Positions 1 through 7,475 of a DNA stretch of 14,500 bases are shown here, one piece after another; within the stretch, counting starts at the first letter, position 1; each line of letters starts with the position of its first letter. Origin of the DNA: Methanospirillum hungatei (GTDB taxonomy: Archaea > Halobacteriota > Methanomicrobia > Methanomicrobiales > Methanospirillaceae); NCBI GenBank assembly GCA_003251955.1, contig QKDV01000012.1, positions 1-14,500 of the forward strand, written 5' to 3'. The notes below the pieces were generated by a model. It was given only the letters and a program-made list of their open reading frames with translations, ran no database searches and was not told the origin of the DNA. Position numbers and translations under genes: made by a program.

Positions 1-531
1 AAGAAGATCGTTACAAAAGAAATGTTTGAGGAGATCTTTGATATCATCAGGTATGCACCGACTGCGATGAATGGTCAGTCTGTGCATTGGCTTGTCATCC
101 ATGATCCTGATGAAGTGGCATCACTGGTTGCAAAAGTGATAGAATGGGCACGTGTCCTTATCAATACGCAACCTGAAGCCTCACTGGCTCCCATTCTTCC
201 ATTGTTTGTCGGTGCATATGAGTGTGGGATTGACAAGATATGCCATAGTGCTCCACATGTTGTGATTGCCTACAGTCCGGCAGATAATCCGGTAGGATTC
301 ATTGATGCTATGATTGCAATGACCCATCTGGACCTTATTGCACCCTCCTTTGGGCTTGGTACCTGTTGGGCCGGAATTGTGCAGGGTGCCCTTGAGTCAT
401 CACCTGAAATCAGGCAGAGCATTGGCATACCTGATGGTCATGTATCACATTATGCCATGATGGTTGGATATCCAAAATATACATACAGGAGAGCACCAAA
501 ACGAAATGCTGCAAAAATTATCTGGAAATAA
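1..531 (+). CDS. Nitroreductase family protein, 5'-truncated by the window edge
   Basis: The reading frame is open from base 1 and the first in-frame ATG (22) is internal: the residues around it match the usual stretch just after the N-terminal Arg-rich FMN-binding segment of nitroreductases. About 176 residues are visible. Supporting features are the RYAPTAMNGQSVHWLV segment near the start (FMN/substrate contact region), the APHVVIAY strand, the GLGTCWAGIV segment typical of NADH oxidase/nitroreductase-fold proteins, and a C-terminal MVGYPKYTYRRAPKR segment in which the family's conserved GYP is visible. Members are FMN-dependent oxidoreductases; in methanogens many carry an N-terminal ferredoxin domain, which would lie upstream and cannot be seen here. 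Substrate unknown. The gene is followed by an 88-bp gap before the AOR genes, so cotranscription with them is uncertain. Confidence 0.85.
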   Translation, partial: KKIVTKEMFEEIFDIIRYAPTAMNGQSVHWLVIHDPDEVASLVAKVIEWARVLINTQPEASLAPILPLFVGAYECGIDKICHSAPHVVIAYSPADNPVGFIDAMIAMTHLDLIAPSFGLGTCWAGIVQGALESSPEIRQSIGIPDGHVSHYAMMVGYPKYTYRRAPKRNAAKIIWK

Positions 532-536
532 ACTAT

Positions 537-545
537 CTTTATATT
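537..545 (+). promoter_or_regulatory. Candidate TATA box upstream of the AOR operon
   Basis: The sequence CTTTATATT directly after the nitroreductase stop resembles the archaeal TATA consensus. A start site about 25 bases downstream would fall near 565-570, inside the inverted repeat at 547-590. A second, weaker candidate, TTCATATC near 589-596, would suit a leaderless transcript starting at the ATG at 620. The ATG at 620 is preceded by pyrimidines and has no purine-rich ribosome binding site, which fits a leaderless or weakly initiated message. Which element is used cannot be decided from sequence. Confidence 0.4.
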
Positions 546-546
546 A

Positions 547-590
547 AACCCTGGCTGATTTCTCCAGATAATTTCTGGTATCCCAGGGTT
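547..590. repeat. Nested inverted repeat between the nitroreductase and AOR genes
   Basis: AACCCTGG (547-554) and CCAGGGTT (583-590) are perfect 8-bp inverted arms. Inside them GAT/ATC (557-559/580-582) can extend pairing, and CCAGA (564-568) and TCTGG (574-578) form an inner 5-bp stem with a 5-base loop. As RNA this would be a long imperfect hairpin after the nitroreductase gene. As DNA it is a dyad just downstream of a TATA-like element, a reasonable repressor position. No T-tract follows, so a simple oligo-T terminator is not favoured. Confidence 0.55.
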
Positions 591-619
591 CATATCCTCC
601 TTCTTCCTATATCCCTCCT

Positions 620-1036
620 ATGTCAATACGCCGGCTTGCTGTCATCGATATGGATCGATGTGTCGGATGTCAGTCCTGTATGTTCGCCTGTAACCGCAGA
701 CACGGAACCGGAGGCCTCGCAAGATCTGCTATCCATGTCAGTTCTGTCGGAGGAATTGAGCGTGGATTCTCGGTCAGGGTTTGTCGGGCATGCAATGATC
801 CTCCGTGTGCTGATGCATGCCCTAACAAAGCTCTTTTAAAACGCGAAGGTGGAGGAGTCAAACTGGTGTCTGATCTCTGTAAGGGATGCATGTCATGTAT
901 GCAAGCATGTCTGCTTGGTGCGATATCCTGGGATAAAGAGCGAAACCTTCCCGTGATCTGCATCTACTGTGGTATCTGTGCAAAATACTGTCCTTATCAG
1001 GTAATAGAACTCCAGAAGACCAGTGAGGTATCCTGA
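620..1036 (+). CDS. Four-cluster [4Fe-4S] ferredoxin-like subunit of an AOR-type oxidoreductase (AorA/WorS-like)
   Basis: A 138-residue soluble protein with exactly sixteen cysteines in four cluster-binding groups: C14/C17/C20/C24, C55/C58/C63/C67 (with a four-residue C-NDPP-C spacer), C87/C90/C93/C97 and C114/C117/C120/C124. This is the dicluster-repeat pattern of electron-transfer subunits such as DmsB/HycB-like proteins and of the small subunits AorA and WorS that accompany some tungsten aldehyde oxidoreductases. No signal peptide or membrane segment is visible. The stop codon shares its last base with the ATG of the downstream AOR gene (TGATG), which points to translational coupling and a stable complex. 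Inferred role: to wire electrons from the tungstopterin/[4Fe-4S] catalytic subunit to an external carrier such as ferredoxin. The cluster count is direct; the partner is inferred from context. Confidence 0.88.
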   Translation: MSIRRLAVIDMDRCVGCQSCMFACNRRHGTGGLARSAIHVSSVGGIERGFSVRVCRACNDPPCADACPNKALLKREGGGVKLVSDLCKGCMSCMQACLLGAISWDKERNLPVICIYCGICAKYCPYQVIELQKTSEVS

Positions 1037-2820
1037 TGGTATCTTTTCTCTCCCGGGTTCTGATAATTGATCTCTCCCTAAAGAAATTCAGGACAGAAGA
1101 CAGGGGTTTACTCTTTTCTGAAAGGATTGGTGGAACCGGTGTTGCCATCCGTCTTCTAAATGAGTTCTGTCCGGAAGGTGCCGATCCTCTTGGTCCTGAA
1201 AACCCGATTATTCTTTCAGTCGGAGCCCTGACTTCTCTCTTTCCCCTCGCTTCTAAATGTGTTGCGATGTTTAAATCTCCCCTGACCGGAAACCTTGGAG
1301 AAAGTCATGCGGGGGGTCGGACTGCTGTGACAATTCGGATGGCCGGATACGGGGCAATCGTGATCACAGGCAGGTCGGAGGAGCCGGTTTACCTCTCAAT
1401 ATCACCAGATGGCGTGACCTTCCATGATGCCCGCTCACTATGGGGGATGACCAGAGGAGATACGGCTGCCAGGATCATCAGATCATATGATGGGACTCCG
1501 GGAAACCGTACAATCCTCCGTATTGGTCGTGCTGGTGAGAGGATGGTCAGATATGCAGCAGTCACAACCGAGACCTTTCGTCACTTTGGCAGGATGGGTC
1601 TCGGTGCCGTGTTCGGGTCAAAGCAACTGAAGGCTATCGTTGTTTCTGGTGAAGATACGGTTCCTGTAAGTGATGGGAAGACATATCGACAGTTATATGA
1701 TAGACTCTTTGATCAGGTAACCAAATCCCCACTCATGAAGAAGTATCACGATATCGGAACACCAATAAACATTCTTCCGCTGAGTACGATCAATTCAGTC
1801 CCTACAAGAAACCTGACAACATCCAAACTTGAAGGTGGAAAAAACCTGGCCGGGGAGGAGTTTGCAGCACGCTTCCTTGCCCGAAGGGTCGCCTGTTCTC
1901 ACTGCCCGGTCAGTTGTATTCACATCGCTCAGATTAGAACACCATATCCGCATGATCCCTACTTTTTTAAGACCACACCGGTATGCTACGATTATGAATT
2001 GATCTACTCACTTGGGTTCATGGTTGGTATATCAGATCCCTGGCAGGTACTAACGCTCATAGATGAAATTGAGGGGACTGGGATGGATGCAATGTCTTCA
2101 GGGGTTGTTGCAGCATATACAACCGAGGCAATGAAGAACGGGCTCATTACCAGTGAGATGACGGGAGGCATATCACTCGCATTTGGTGAACCTGACACGT
2201 ACCTGGAATTTTTCAGGGCACTAGCTGATCAACAATTGCCCCTTTACAGAGATCTTGGAAGAGGTGTAGATTATGCCGCCGGTATTTATGGAGGCCAGGA
2301 ATATGCCCTCTCTTTTGGGAAAAATGAGATGCCTGGATACCATACCGGACCTGCAGCGATTATCGGATATCTTGTTGGATCCAGGCATAGTCACCTGGAT
2401 GGTGCAGGATACAGTATCGATCAGAAACCAGATAACAAGAGTCCTGAAGAGATTGCCCTCGATTTATATACTGAAGAAGTCTGGCGACAGATACTTTCAA
2501 GTCTGGTGGTATGTTTTTTTGCCCGGGGACTCTACACGGAGGATGTTGTGAGTGAGTGTCTTGCAGTCAGCGGTATTTCAATGGAAAAAAATTCAATGCT
2601 CAAAGTCGGAGAAGACATCCTGAGAGAGAAGTATATGTTTAAGTTCAGGGAGGGATTCAGTCTTGATTCTGACAAGCTCAGGCTTCCTGCTAGGGTAACA
2701 GAACAGGTATCAGGAAAGGGTTACATCACTGAGGATATAATCCGGAAAGGCGTTGCTACATATAACGACCTCATAAAAAATGGTAAAAATCCTTCTGGAA
2801 TGGATCAGATAATTACCTGA
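1036..2820 (+). CDS. aor: Aldehyde:ferredoxin oxidoreductase family tungstoenzyme, catalytic subunit (AorB/WOR-like)
   Basis: At 594 residues this is close to the roughly 605 residues of Pyrococcus furiosus AOR. The [4Fe-4S] ligands are C287, C290 and C294 (ACSHCPVSC) with the distant fourth at C493 (LVVCFFARG), almost the same positions as in the Pyrococcus enzyme. GTGVAIRLL near residue 33, GNLGESHAGG (85-94) and IGRAGERMVRYAAVTTE are pterin-binding-domain signatures. E321 (YDYEL) aligns by context with the active-site Glu. H451/H453 in GSRHSHLDGAGYS lie where the catalytic His of AOR is expected. The family oxidises aldehydes to acids, or the reverse, using bis-tungstopterin and ferredoxin. 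Start at ATG 1036, with GAGGT at 1025-1029. The substrate and subfamily (AOR, WOR5, XOR) cannot be assigned by eye. It converges on a MoeA gene 22 bp away. Confidence 0.92.
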   Translation: MVSFLSRVLIIDLSLKKFRTEDRGLLFSERIGGTGVAIRLLNEFCPEGADPLGPENPIILSVGALTSLFPLASKCVAMFKSPLTGNLGESHAGGRTAVTIRMAGYGAIVITGRSEEPVYLSISPDGVTFHDARSLWGMTRGDTAARIIRSYDGTPGNRTILRIGRAGERMVRYAAVTTETFRHFGRMGLGAVFGSKQLKAIVVSGEDTVPVSDGKTYRQLYDRLFDQVTKSPLMKKYHDIGTPINILPLSTINSVPTRNLTTSKLEGGKNLAGEEFAARFLARRVACSHCPVSCIHIAQIRTPYPHDPYFFKTTPVCYDYELIYSLGFMVGISDPWQVLTLIDEIEGTGMDAMSSGVVAAYTTEAMKNGLITSEMTGGISLAFGEPDTYLEFFRALADQQLPLYRDLGRGVDYAAGIYGGQEYALSFGKNEMPGYHTGPAAIIGYLVGSRHSHLDGAGYSIDQKPDNKSPEEIALDLYTEEVWRQILSSLVVCFFARGLYTEDVVSECLAVSGISMEKNSMLKVGEDILREKYMFKFREGFSLDSDKLRLPARVTEQVSGKGYITEDIIRKGVATYNDLIKNGKNPSGMDQIIT

Positions 2821-2828
2821 CAAGAATT

Positions 2829-2842
2829 CTTTTTACCTGAAA
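2829..2842 (+). terminator. Short T-tract in the aor/moeA convergent gap
   Basis: Only 22 bp separate the two convergent stops. A run of five T (2830-2834) could help end the AOR transcript on the + strand. There is no hairpin. On the - strand I see no comparable T-run before the AOR gene begins. Weak call. Confidence 0.25.
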
Positions 2843-4723
2843 TCATTCGGAGGGACCACAACTCCGTATGACTCCTGTTTCCCCTGTCTTGTAACCACCA
2901 AGAGTTTCAAGAATCTTCCTGAACTGTTCAGATCTTATTGTCTCAACAATTGCCTGAATTCTTTTGTCATTCTCAAAGAGTGAACGGGTGGTCACTAGTT
3001 CATACCGCTCAACACCGATCGGTACGAAATGGAGGCCGAAGGTGTTTGCAGCACTGAATACTGCCATTCCAAGATCAGCATCACCGCTCTTTATCGCTAG
3101 GCAGACTGCAAGATGGGTGGTAACCTCTTTGTCATATCCGGTAATCGAATCCGGAGAGATTCCGCTCCGAGAAAGCATATGGTCAAGCAGCATCCGGGTA
3201 CCCGAGCCACGCTGTCTGTTAATAAAGGTGTGGTTCTGCAGATCATCAAAGCCAAGATTATCCCGTGATACGATCCCCTGTTCACGTTCAGCAACGCAGA
3301 TAAGAACCAGTTCTTCATCTGGAAGATACAGTTTCAGGTATGGGATGTTGTATTCGCCATCTTCAGCAAGCAGGTGCATCGGGGCAAGATGCGTATCTCC
3401 CCGTTTCAATGCTAACAGCCCTCCCATGCTGCCCACATGAGAGGATGCAACCCGAATGTCTGAATCCCGTACCAGGTCTGCCAGGTAATCAAGTACAGGG
3501 TCATGACTGCCGGTAATAAGAGCAATCTGTTCTGCCTCTTGTACTGGTACGGTCAGATAAACATCTGTTTCTGCTCCTGATTCCAACCCTTCTGTATCTG
3601 CAGGTATTTTCAGGTAAGCATTGGCACGAACCATACTCATCTGGATTCCTGCACCTCTGGAAAGAGGAACAGCGATCCAGTGTTCCTCTCTCTTCCCTAC
3701 TGATGTAAGAACGAATTCATCGGTTCCGATAGAAGAATAGAGCGTACTTGTGAGTCGTGCTCTTACTTTTTGAAGTAAAGGAGCTTTAAATCCGTACCAT
3801 TGTAGCAGAGGAAGTACGATCTCGCGTAGGATAGTGAGACAGGCGATTGGATATCCCGGCATCCCTATGACGGGTTTCCCATTAACATCTCCCAGTATTA
3901 CTGGTTTTGCTGGTTTTATGGCTACACCGTGAACAAAAACTTCACCGAGTTCACTGATTATTCCTGAAGTGTAATCTTTTGTCCCTTTTGAAGAACCGGC
4001 AGATATCAGAACAATATCATGATCGCTGAGAGCCAGGGTAACTGAAGATCTGATCTGGTCTCGTTCATCTGGAACGATCGGGAAGTGGGTTACCCTTGCT
4101 CCAGTATCCTTGATTAGGGCAGCGGCCATGTGCATGTTGCTATCGATGACCTGGCCTGCCTGTGGTACCGTTCCAATCGGCACGACTTCGCTTCCGGTAG
4201 GGATTAGAGCAACTTTTAGATCAAGAACCGGAATCAGGGTTATCCCATACCCTGTCATTGCCCCGATGTCAACAGGCCTGATCCTGGTATGCTTGGGAAT
4301 GATCATCTCAGATTCAGCAATATCTTCACCTACCGGCCTGACATGCTGCCAGGGATGTGCCGATGAACGAATGAGAAATCCATTACCCTGCTCCTCCACA
4401 TCCTCGATCATGATAACGGCATCGAACCCGTCAGGGATCATGTTTCCCGTGTTGACCCTGACAAATTCATTAAGCAGGAGTGGTTTCTGTTCAGTTGCCC
4501 CGATGGTACAGTAACTCTTCACTGCAATACCATCCATAGCTGATAAGTGGGCCGCTGGAATCGAAAGTGGAGAGAAGATCGCAGCAGCTGTTATTCTTCC
4601 ACAGGCCTCCTCAATAGGAATCTCTACAACTCGTGGATTTCTACTACATCTGTCATACAACATTCGGAGCGCATTATCCAGGGATGACAAATTTAGAAAC
4701 CGCGTAGTTTCGTCCTTTACCAT
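2843..4723 (-). CDS. moeA: MoeA-type molybdopterin molybdenum/tungsten-transferase fused to a C-terminal PBP-like domain
   Basis: A 626-residue two-part protein. Residues 1-400 are a full MoeA: MDGIAV with D64 (equivalent of the key Asp in the bacterial MDGYA motif), RPVGEDI (130-135), LIPTGSEVVPIG (173-184), SAGSSKGTKDY (241-251), IKPAKPVILG (269-278) and GMPGYPIA (287-294). Residues about 405-605 form the PBP_like domain found in archaeal MoeA fusions, with VASSHVGSMGGLLALKRGD, then HLAPMHLL, GEYNIPYLKLYLP and RQRGSGTRMLLDH. MoeA ligates molybdate or tungstate into the adenylylated pterin in the cytosol. The extra domain has no signal peptide and may bind an oxyanion or a regulatory ligand (inference). 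Starts at ATG 4723 behind a strong GGAGGT and overlaps the upstream moeA by 7 bp. Second gene product of a tandem MoeA pair. Confidence 0.93.
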   Translation of the reverse strand: MVKDETTRFLNLSSLDNALRMLYDRCSRNPRVVEIPIEEACGRITAAAIFSPLSIPAAHLSAMDGIAVKSYCTIGATEQKPLLLNEFVRVNTGNMIPDGFDAVIMIEDVEEQGNGFLIRSSAHPWQHVRPVGEDIAESEMIIPKHTRIRPVDIGAMTGYGITLIPVLDLKVALIPTGSEVVPIGTVPQAGQVIDSNMHMAAALIKDTGARVTHFPIVPDERDQIRSSVTLALSDHDIVLISAGSSKGTKDYTSGIISELGEVFVHGVAIKPAKPVILGDVNGKPVIGMPGYPIACLTILREIVLPLLQWYGFKAPLLQKVRARLTSTLYSSIGTDEFVLTSVGKREEHWIAVPLSRGAGIQMSMVRANAYLKIPADTEGLESGAETDVYLTVPVQEAEQIALITGSHDPVLDYLADLVRDSDIRVASSHVGSMGGLLALKRGDTHLAPMHLLAEDGEYNIPYLKLYLPDEELVLICVAEREQGIVSRDNLGFDDLQNHTFINRQRGSGTRMLLDHMLSRSGISPDSITGYDKEVTTHLAVCLAIKSGDADLGMAVFSAANTFGLHFVPIGVERYELVTTRSLFENDKRIQAIVETIRSEQFRKILETLGGYKTGETGVIRSCGPSE

Positions 4724-5916
4724 TGGATTACCTCCACCAGTTCACCTGCTTCATATCCTTCAATATTTGCAGGAATCCTGATTACTCCATCACTATGCAA
4801 AAGAGTATTTGTGAGACCCGAACGGCCTAATACCGGCGTAATATATTCACCGTTAAGACTTCCCCTGATATAATCTTCCCTTCCCTGAGCAGAAGAAACT
4901 GGTGATTTAAGCCTGGCAAATATACTTCGTTTGTAATCGGCTCCTGTCATGGCAGCGAGAAGTTCTCTGACTATAGTGAGAAGAACAATGTAGGCAGAGG
5001 CTGGATGGCCGGGTAATCCGATAATTGGAGTCTCCTCTGCGATACCTATGATGGTAGGCTTTCCCGGAGAGAGCGCTATTCCATGCACTAGCACCTTTCC
5101 GAGGGATGCGATGGTATCGGCACACATGTCACGCTCCCCTTTTGAACTACCGCCAGATATCAGGATTGCATCACAGGATGAGATTGCAGAACGAAGTGCA
5201 TTTAAGAGAGCTGATGCCTCGTCTTCAATAATCCCAAACCTTACTGGAAGCCCTCCATGTTCATCCACGAAACCTGCACAGAGGTATGTATTGACATCCC
5301 TGATCTTCCCCCCAGAAGGCAATGTGTCAATCGGCACCAGTTCGTTTCCTGTTGAGATAATACCTATTCGCGGAATGTGTGCTACTGGAACTTTTGAAAA
5401 ACCACAGGCTGCAAGGACCCCGGCTGTACGTGAGTTAATTCGGGTTCCTTCTTGAACTGAAACTTTTCCTGCTTCGAAATCTTCGCCGCGTGAAATGGAA
5501 TTTTCTCCCTTTGCAACCGGACGATTAACAAGGATCTGATCCCCCATCTGTTCACAGTACTCAATCATGACCACAGCATCCGCCCCGCCTGGGAGAAATC
5601 CCCCGGTCGGGATGTACATGCATGTACCTGGACGTATGGTGATCTCCGGGGTGGCACCCATTGGTATACTTCCGATACTTGTCAGCATGGAAGGAATTGA
5701 TTCACCTGCACCTGTTGTATCGGCTGCCCTGACTGCATATCCATCTACTGTCGAGCGATCAAATCCCGGAATGTCCACATCAGAGCAGATGTCCCTGGCA
5801 AGAACCCTGCCGAAAGCATCTACAAGATCAACAGTTTCTGTAGGTACCCGTATTGCCATCTTCCTGACAATCTTCAAAGCATCGGCTACCTGCATTACCG
5901 AGAGAAACCGATTCAT
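4717..5916 (-). CDS. moeA: MoeA, molybdopterin molybdenum/tungsten-transferase (single-domain paralogue)
   Basis: At 399 residues this is the usual length for MoeA. It carries the N-terminal VDGYAVRAADT motif with D58, GGFLPGGADAVVMIEYCE (106-122), SRGEDF (142-147), ISTGNELVPI (187-196), ISGGSSKGERD (253-263), LSPGKPTIIG (282-291) and GLPGHPASA (300-308), all in the order seen in E. coli MoeA. It has no PBP-like extension and is clearly paralogous to the downstream gene. Archaea often carry two MoeA proteins, and a split between Mo and W insertion has been proposed for such pairs. Which of the two serves which metal cannot be told here. The ATG at 5916 overlaps the upstream small gene's stop by one base (TGATG) and lacks its own ribosome binding site, so translation is probably coupled. 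Confidence 0.94.
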   Translation of the reverse strand: MNRFLSVMQVADALKIVRKMAIRVPTETVDLVDAFGRVLARDICSDVDIPGFDRSTVDGYAVRAADTTGAGESIPSMLTSIGSIPMGATPEITIRPGTCMYIPTGGFLPGGADAVVMIEYCEQMGDQILVNRPVAKGENSISRGEDFEAGKVSVQEGTRINSRTAGVLAACGFSKVPVAHIPRIGIISTGNELVPIDTLPSGGKIRDVNTYLCAGFVDEHGGLPVRFGIIEDEASALLNALRSAISSCDAILISGGSSKGERDMCADTIASLGKVLVHGIALSPGKPTIIGIAEETPIIGLPGHPASAYIVLLTIVRELLAAMTGADYKRSIFARLKSPVSSAQGREDYIRGSLNGEYITPVLGRSGLTNTLLHSDGVIRIPANIEGYEAGELVEVIQW

Positions 5917-6089
5917 CAGAAACAGCCGAGTTGACAGGCGCGGATCTTGATATTTTGCTTATTACAGTACTTTGCTATGTCAGATTTGGAGATACCATAT
6001 TTTTCAGAGATCTCAAATGCCTTGGCACAGGAGAGTTCTTTTATAATACCTTCTTTCTCCAGAATGGATCTGATCTCCTCATTGTTCAT
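5916..6089 (-). CDS. Conserved-looking 57-residue protein with C-terminal CQLGCF motif, first gene of the moeA operon
   Basis: A very small protein beginning MNNEEIRSILEKEG and ending in ACQLGCF. Cysteines are at 21, 42, 52 and 56. Residues 23-47 look like a helix-turn-helix-type pair (AKAFEISEKYGISKSDIAKYC), with the SEKYGIS-KSDIAKY spacing seen in small DNA-binding or protein-interaction modules. I recall similar short proteins ending in CxLGCF beside molybdenum-cofactor genes, but cannot verify this. It lies immediately upstream of, and overlaps by one base, the moeA gene. The four Cys could bind a metal or FeS cluster. Start chosen at the ATG at 6089; an in-frame extension to 6176 would run into the divergent gene's start and has an atypical N-terminus. 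No function is assigned. Confidence 0.7.
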   Translation of the reverse strand: MNNEEIRSILEKEGIIKELSCAKAFEISEKYGISKSDIAKYCNKQNIKIRACQLGCF

Positions 6090-6149
6090 GTGTATATACT
6101 GCATATATAGCGAGAAGAAAATTGTGGATCTTCCTATCCCAGGATTGAC
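6090..6149. promoter_or_regulatory. Divergent promoter region between the moeA and dtdA operons
   Basis: This 60-bp gap contains two TATA-like blocks, TGTATATAC (6091-6099) and GCATATATAG (6101-6110). For the + strand, a start site about 25 bases after the second block would fall near 6130, leaving a 20-base leader before the ATG at 6150 with AGGA at 6141-6144. For the - strand the same blocks lie only about 17 bases from the ATG at 6089, too close for a classical archaeal promoter, so the leftward element is unclear and may lie around 6117-6126. Confidence 0.5.
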
Positions 6150-7475
6150 ATGCTGATGAAGAACGGGAAAAAACAAGGCCAGGTTCTACTGGTAAGTTCT
6201 CTTGCCGATCAGGCAGGAAGCCTGATCCACGAGGAGATTAAACGCCTACTTATAGAAAAACCGCAGTTTGAGAACCGATACCTGCACAGACAGTTTGATG
6301 AGAGATTGATATACATTGATGGTCCGTCCCTCTCGACAGATGCTGATATTATAATTTTTCTCTCCCGTCATGCAAGCAAAGAGCCGCGATCAGTATTAAC
6401 AGTCCATGTTACCGGCAACTTTGGTGAAGCGGTATTTGGCGGTCTACCGGGAACCCTTACTCCTGCTGCAACTGGTATGATGCATTCAATCATGAACCGT
6501 CTTGCCAGAGAAGTTCCACAAGGTTACGAAGTAACTTATGAAGCAACACACCATGGACCAACCGATCTTCCAGTCCCATCCTGCTTTGTCGAAGTTGGGA
6601 GCACAGAGAAAGAGTGGAATGATCGCACTGCTGCTACAGCAGTCGCCCGTGCAGTGATTGGAGCAGAACCAGAGGAAGTAATTCACCTAGCAGGTTTTGG
6701 TGGGACGCATTATGCACAGAGGCAGACTGAAATAACACTATCTACTAGGGGTGGGTTTGGTCATATTATGCCCTCTCGTGACCTGATCCATCTCAATATG
6801 AGCATGTTTGACAGTATTATTGCCTTATCCGGTGCTGATGCTGTTTATCTTGATCGTAAATCCCTGGCCCGTGAAGATATTAAAAAAGTTGAAGAATATG
6901 CCGCAGGCCGGAATCTGATGGTTGTCGGGCAGTCTGACCTGAATAATATGAGGAACCTTTCTTTCTCTGATTACTGCAATGTCAGAAGAATGGCGGAAGA
7001 AATACTCCCTGGTTCAACATTGGTGGTATATAATCTGTCGCAGGGTAGTTGCCTTACCCCTGTGTCAATACCCTCAGACCTTATCGCCGAAGTAGCAAAA
7101 GTCGATCCTGAAAGTTTATCTTCCGCTCTTGAGATCCTACCTGTTGTTCGTCTATCTGGGAAGGGTATTGCCTATTATTCCACATTTATTACCAATCAGG
7201 AAAATGCCACCCGGATTACAAATGAATTAATACATCTCTGCGTATCAATCTTACATAGAAACTGTACCTGTAGATTTGATGGGGACTGTCTGATCATCTC
7301 CAGAAAGAAGTTTGATCCAGAGAAGGCAGCAAATCTTGGTATTCCACCCGGTCCTGTGTTTGGGAAACTCATGGCTGGTGGTACTGTGTTGCATGAGGGC
7401 AGGGAGATAACATCTTCGATGGTGATGAAGGTTACAGAAAAGAGGATCTGCATTCCGGGATGGGGCATACGATGA
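6150..7475 (+). CDS. dtdA: D-aminoacyl-tRNA deacylase, archaeal DTD2/GEK1 type, with C-terminal extension
   Basis: The first ~270 residues carry the DTD2 signatures: [21 protein letters not shown] (71-91), [22 protein letters not shown] (130-151), TEKEW (152-156) and [13 protein letters not shown] (181-193). These enzymes cleave D-amino acids (and aldehyde-modified adducts) from mis-charged tRNA in the cytosol. Archaeal stand-alone forms are about 270 residues; this one has 441, with an extra ~170-residue C-terminal region. Near its end lies [18 protein letters not shown] (from residue 396), a motif I associate with the C-terminal part of RNase Z proteins. The ATG at 6150 was kept; ATG 6156 is an alternative. 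It overlaps ftsZ by 4 bp and heads an operon with ftsZ, secE and nusG. Confidence 0.92.
   Translation: MLMKNGKKQGQVLLVSSLADQAGSLIHEEIKRLLIEKPQFENRYLHRQFDERLIYIDGPSLSTDADIIIFLSRHASKEPRSVLTVHVTGNFGEAVFGGLPGTLTPAATGMMHSIMNRLAREVPQGYEVTYEATHHGPTDLPVPSCFVEVGSTEKEWNDRTAATAVARAVIGAEPEEVIHLAGFGGTHYAQRQTEITLSTRGGFGHIMPSRDLIHLNMSMFDSIIALSGADAVYLDRKSLAREDIKKVEEYAAGRNLMVVGQSDLNNMRNLSFSDYCNVRRMAEEILPGSTLVVYNLSQGSCLTPVSIPSDLIAEVAKVDPESLSSALEILPVVRLSGKGIAYYSTFITNQENATRITNELIHLCVSILHRNCTCRFDGDCLIISRKKFDPEKAANLGIPPGPVFGKLMAGGTVLHEGREITSSMVMKVTEKRICIPGWGIR

Noticed and set aside
4110..4514. 134-residue + strand open frame opposite the moeA fusion
   Set aside because: It is a reverse-complement shadow of the MoeA domain. 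The same holds for the frames at 2964-3440, 5048-5455 and 5567-5950.
6102..6110. CTATATATG as the leftward TATA box for the moeA operon
   Set aside because: It lies only about 17 bases from the ATG at 6089, which would place transcription start inside the gene; it fits the rightward dtdA promoter better.
6090..6176. In-frame N-terminal extension of the 57-residue protein
   Set aside because: It would overlap the start of the divergent dtdA gene and encodes an atypical Phe/His-rich segment across the promoter region.
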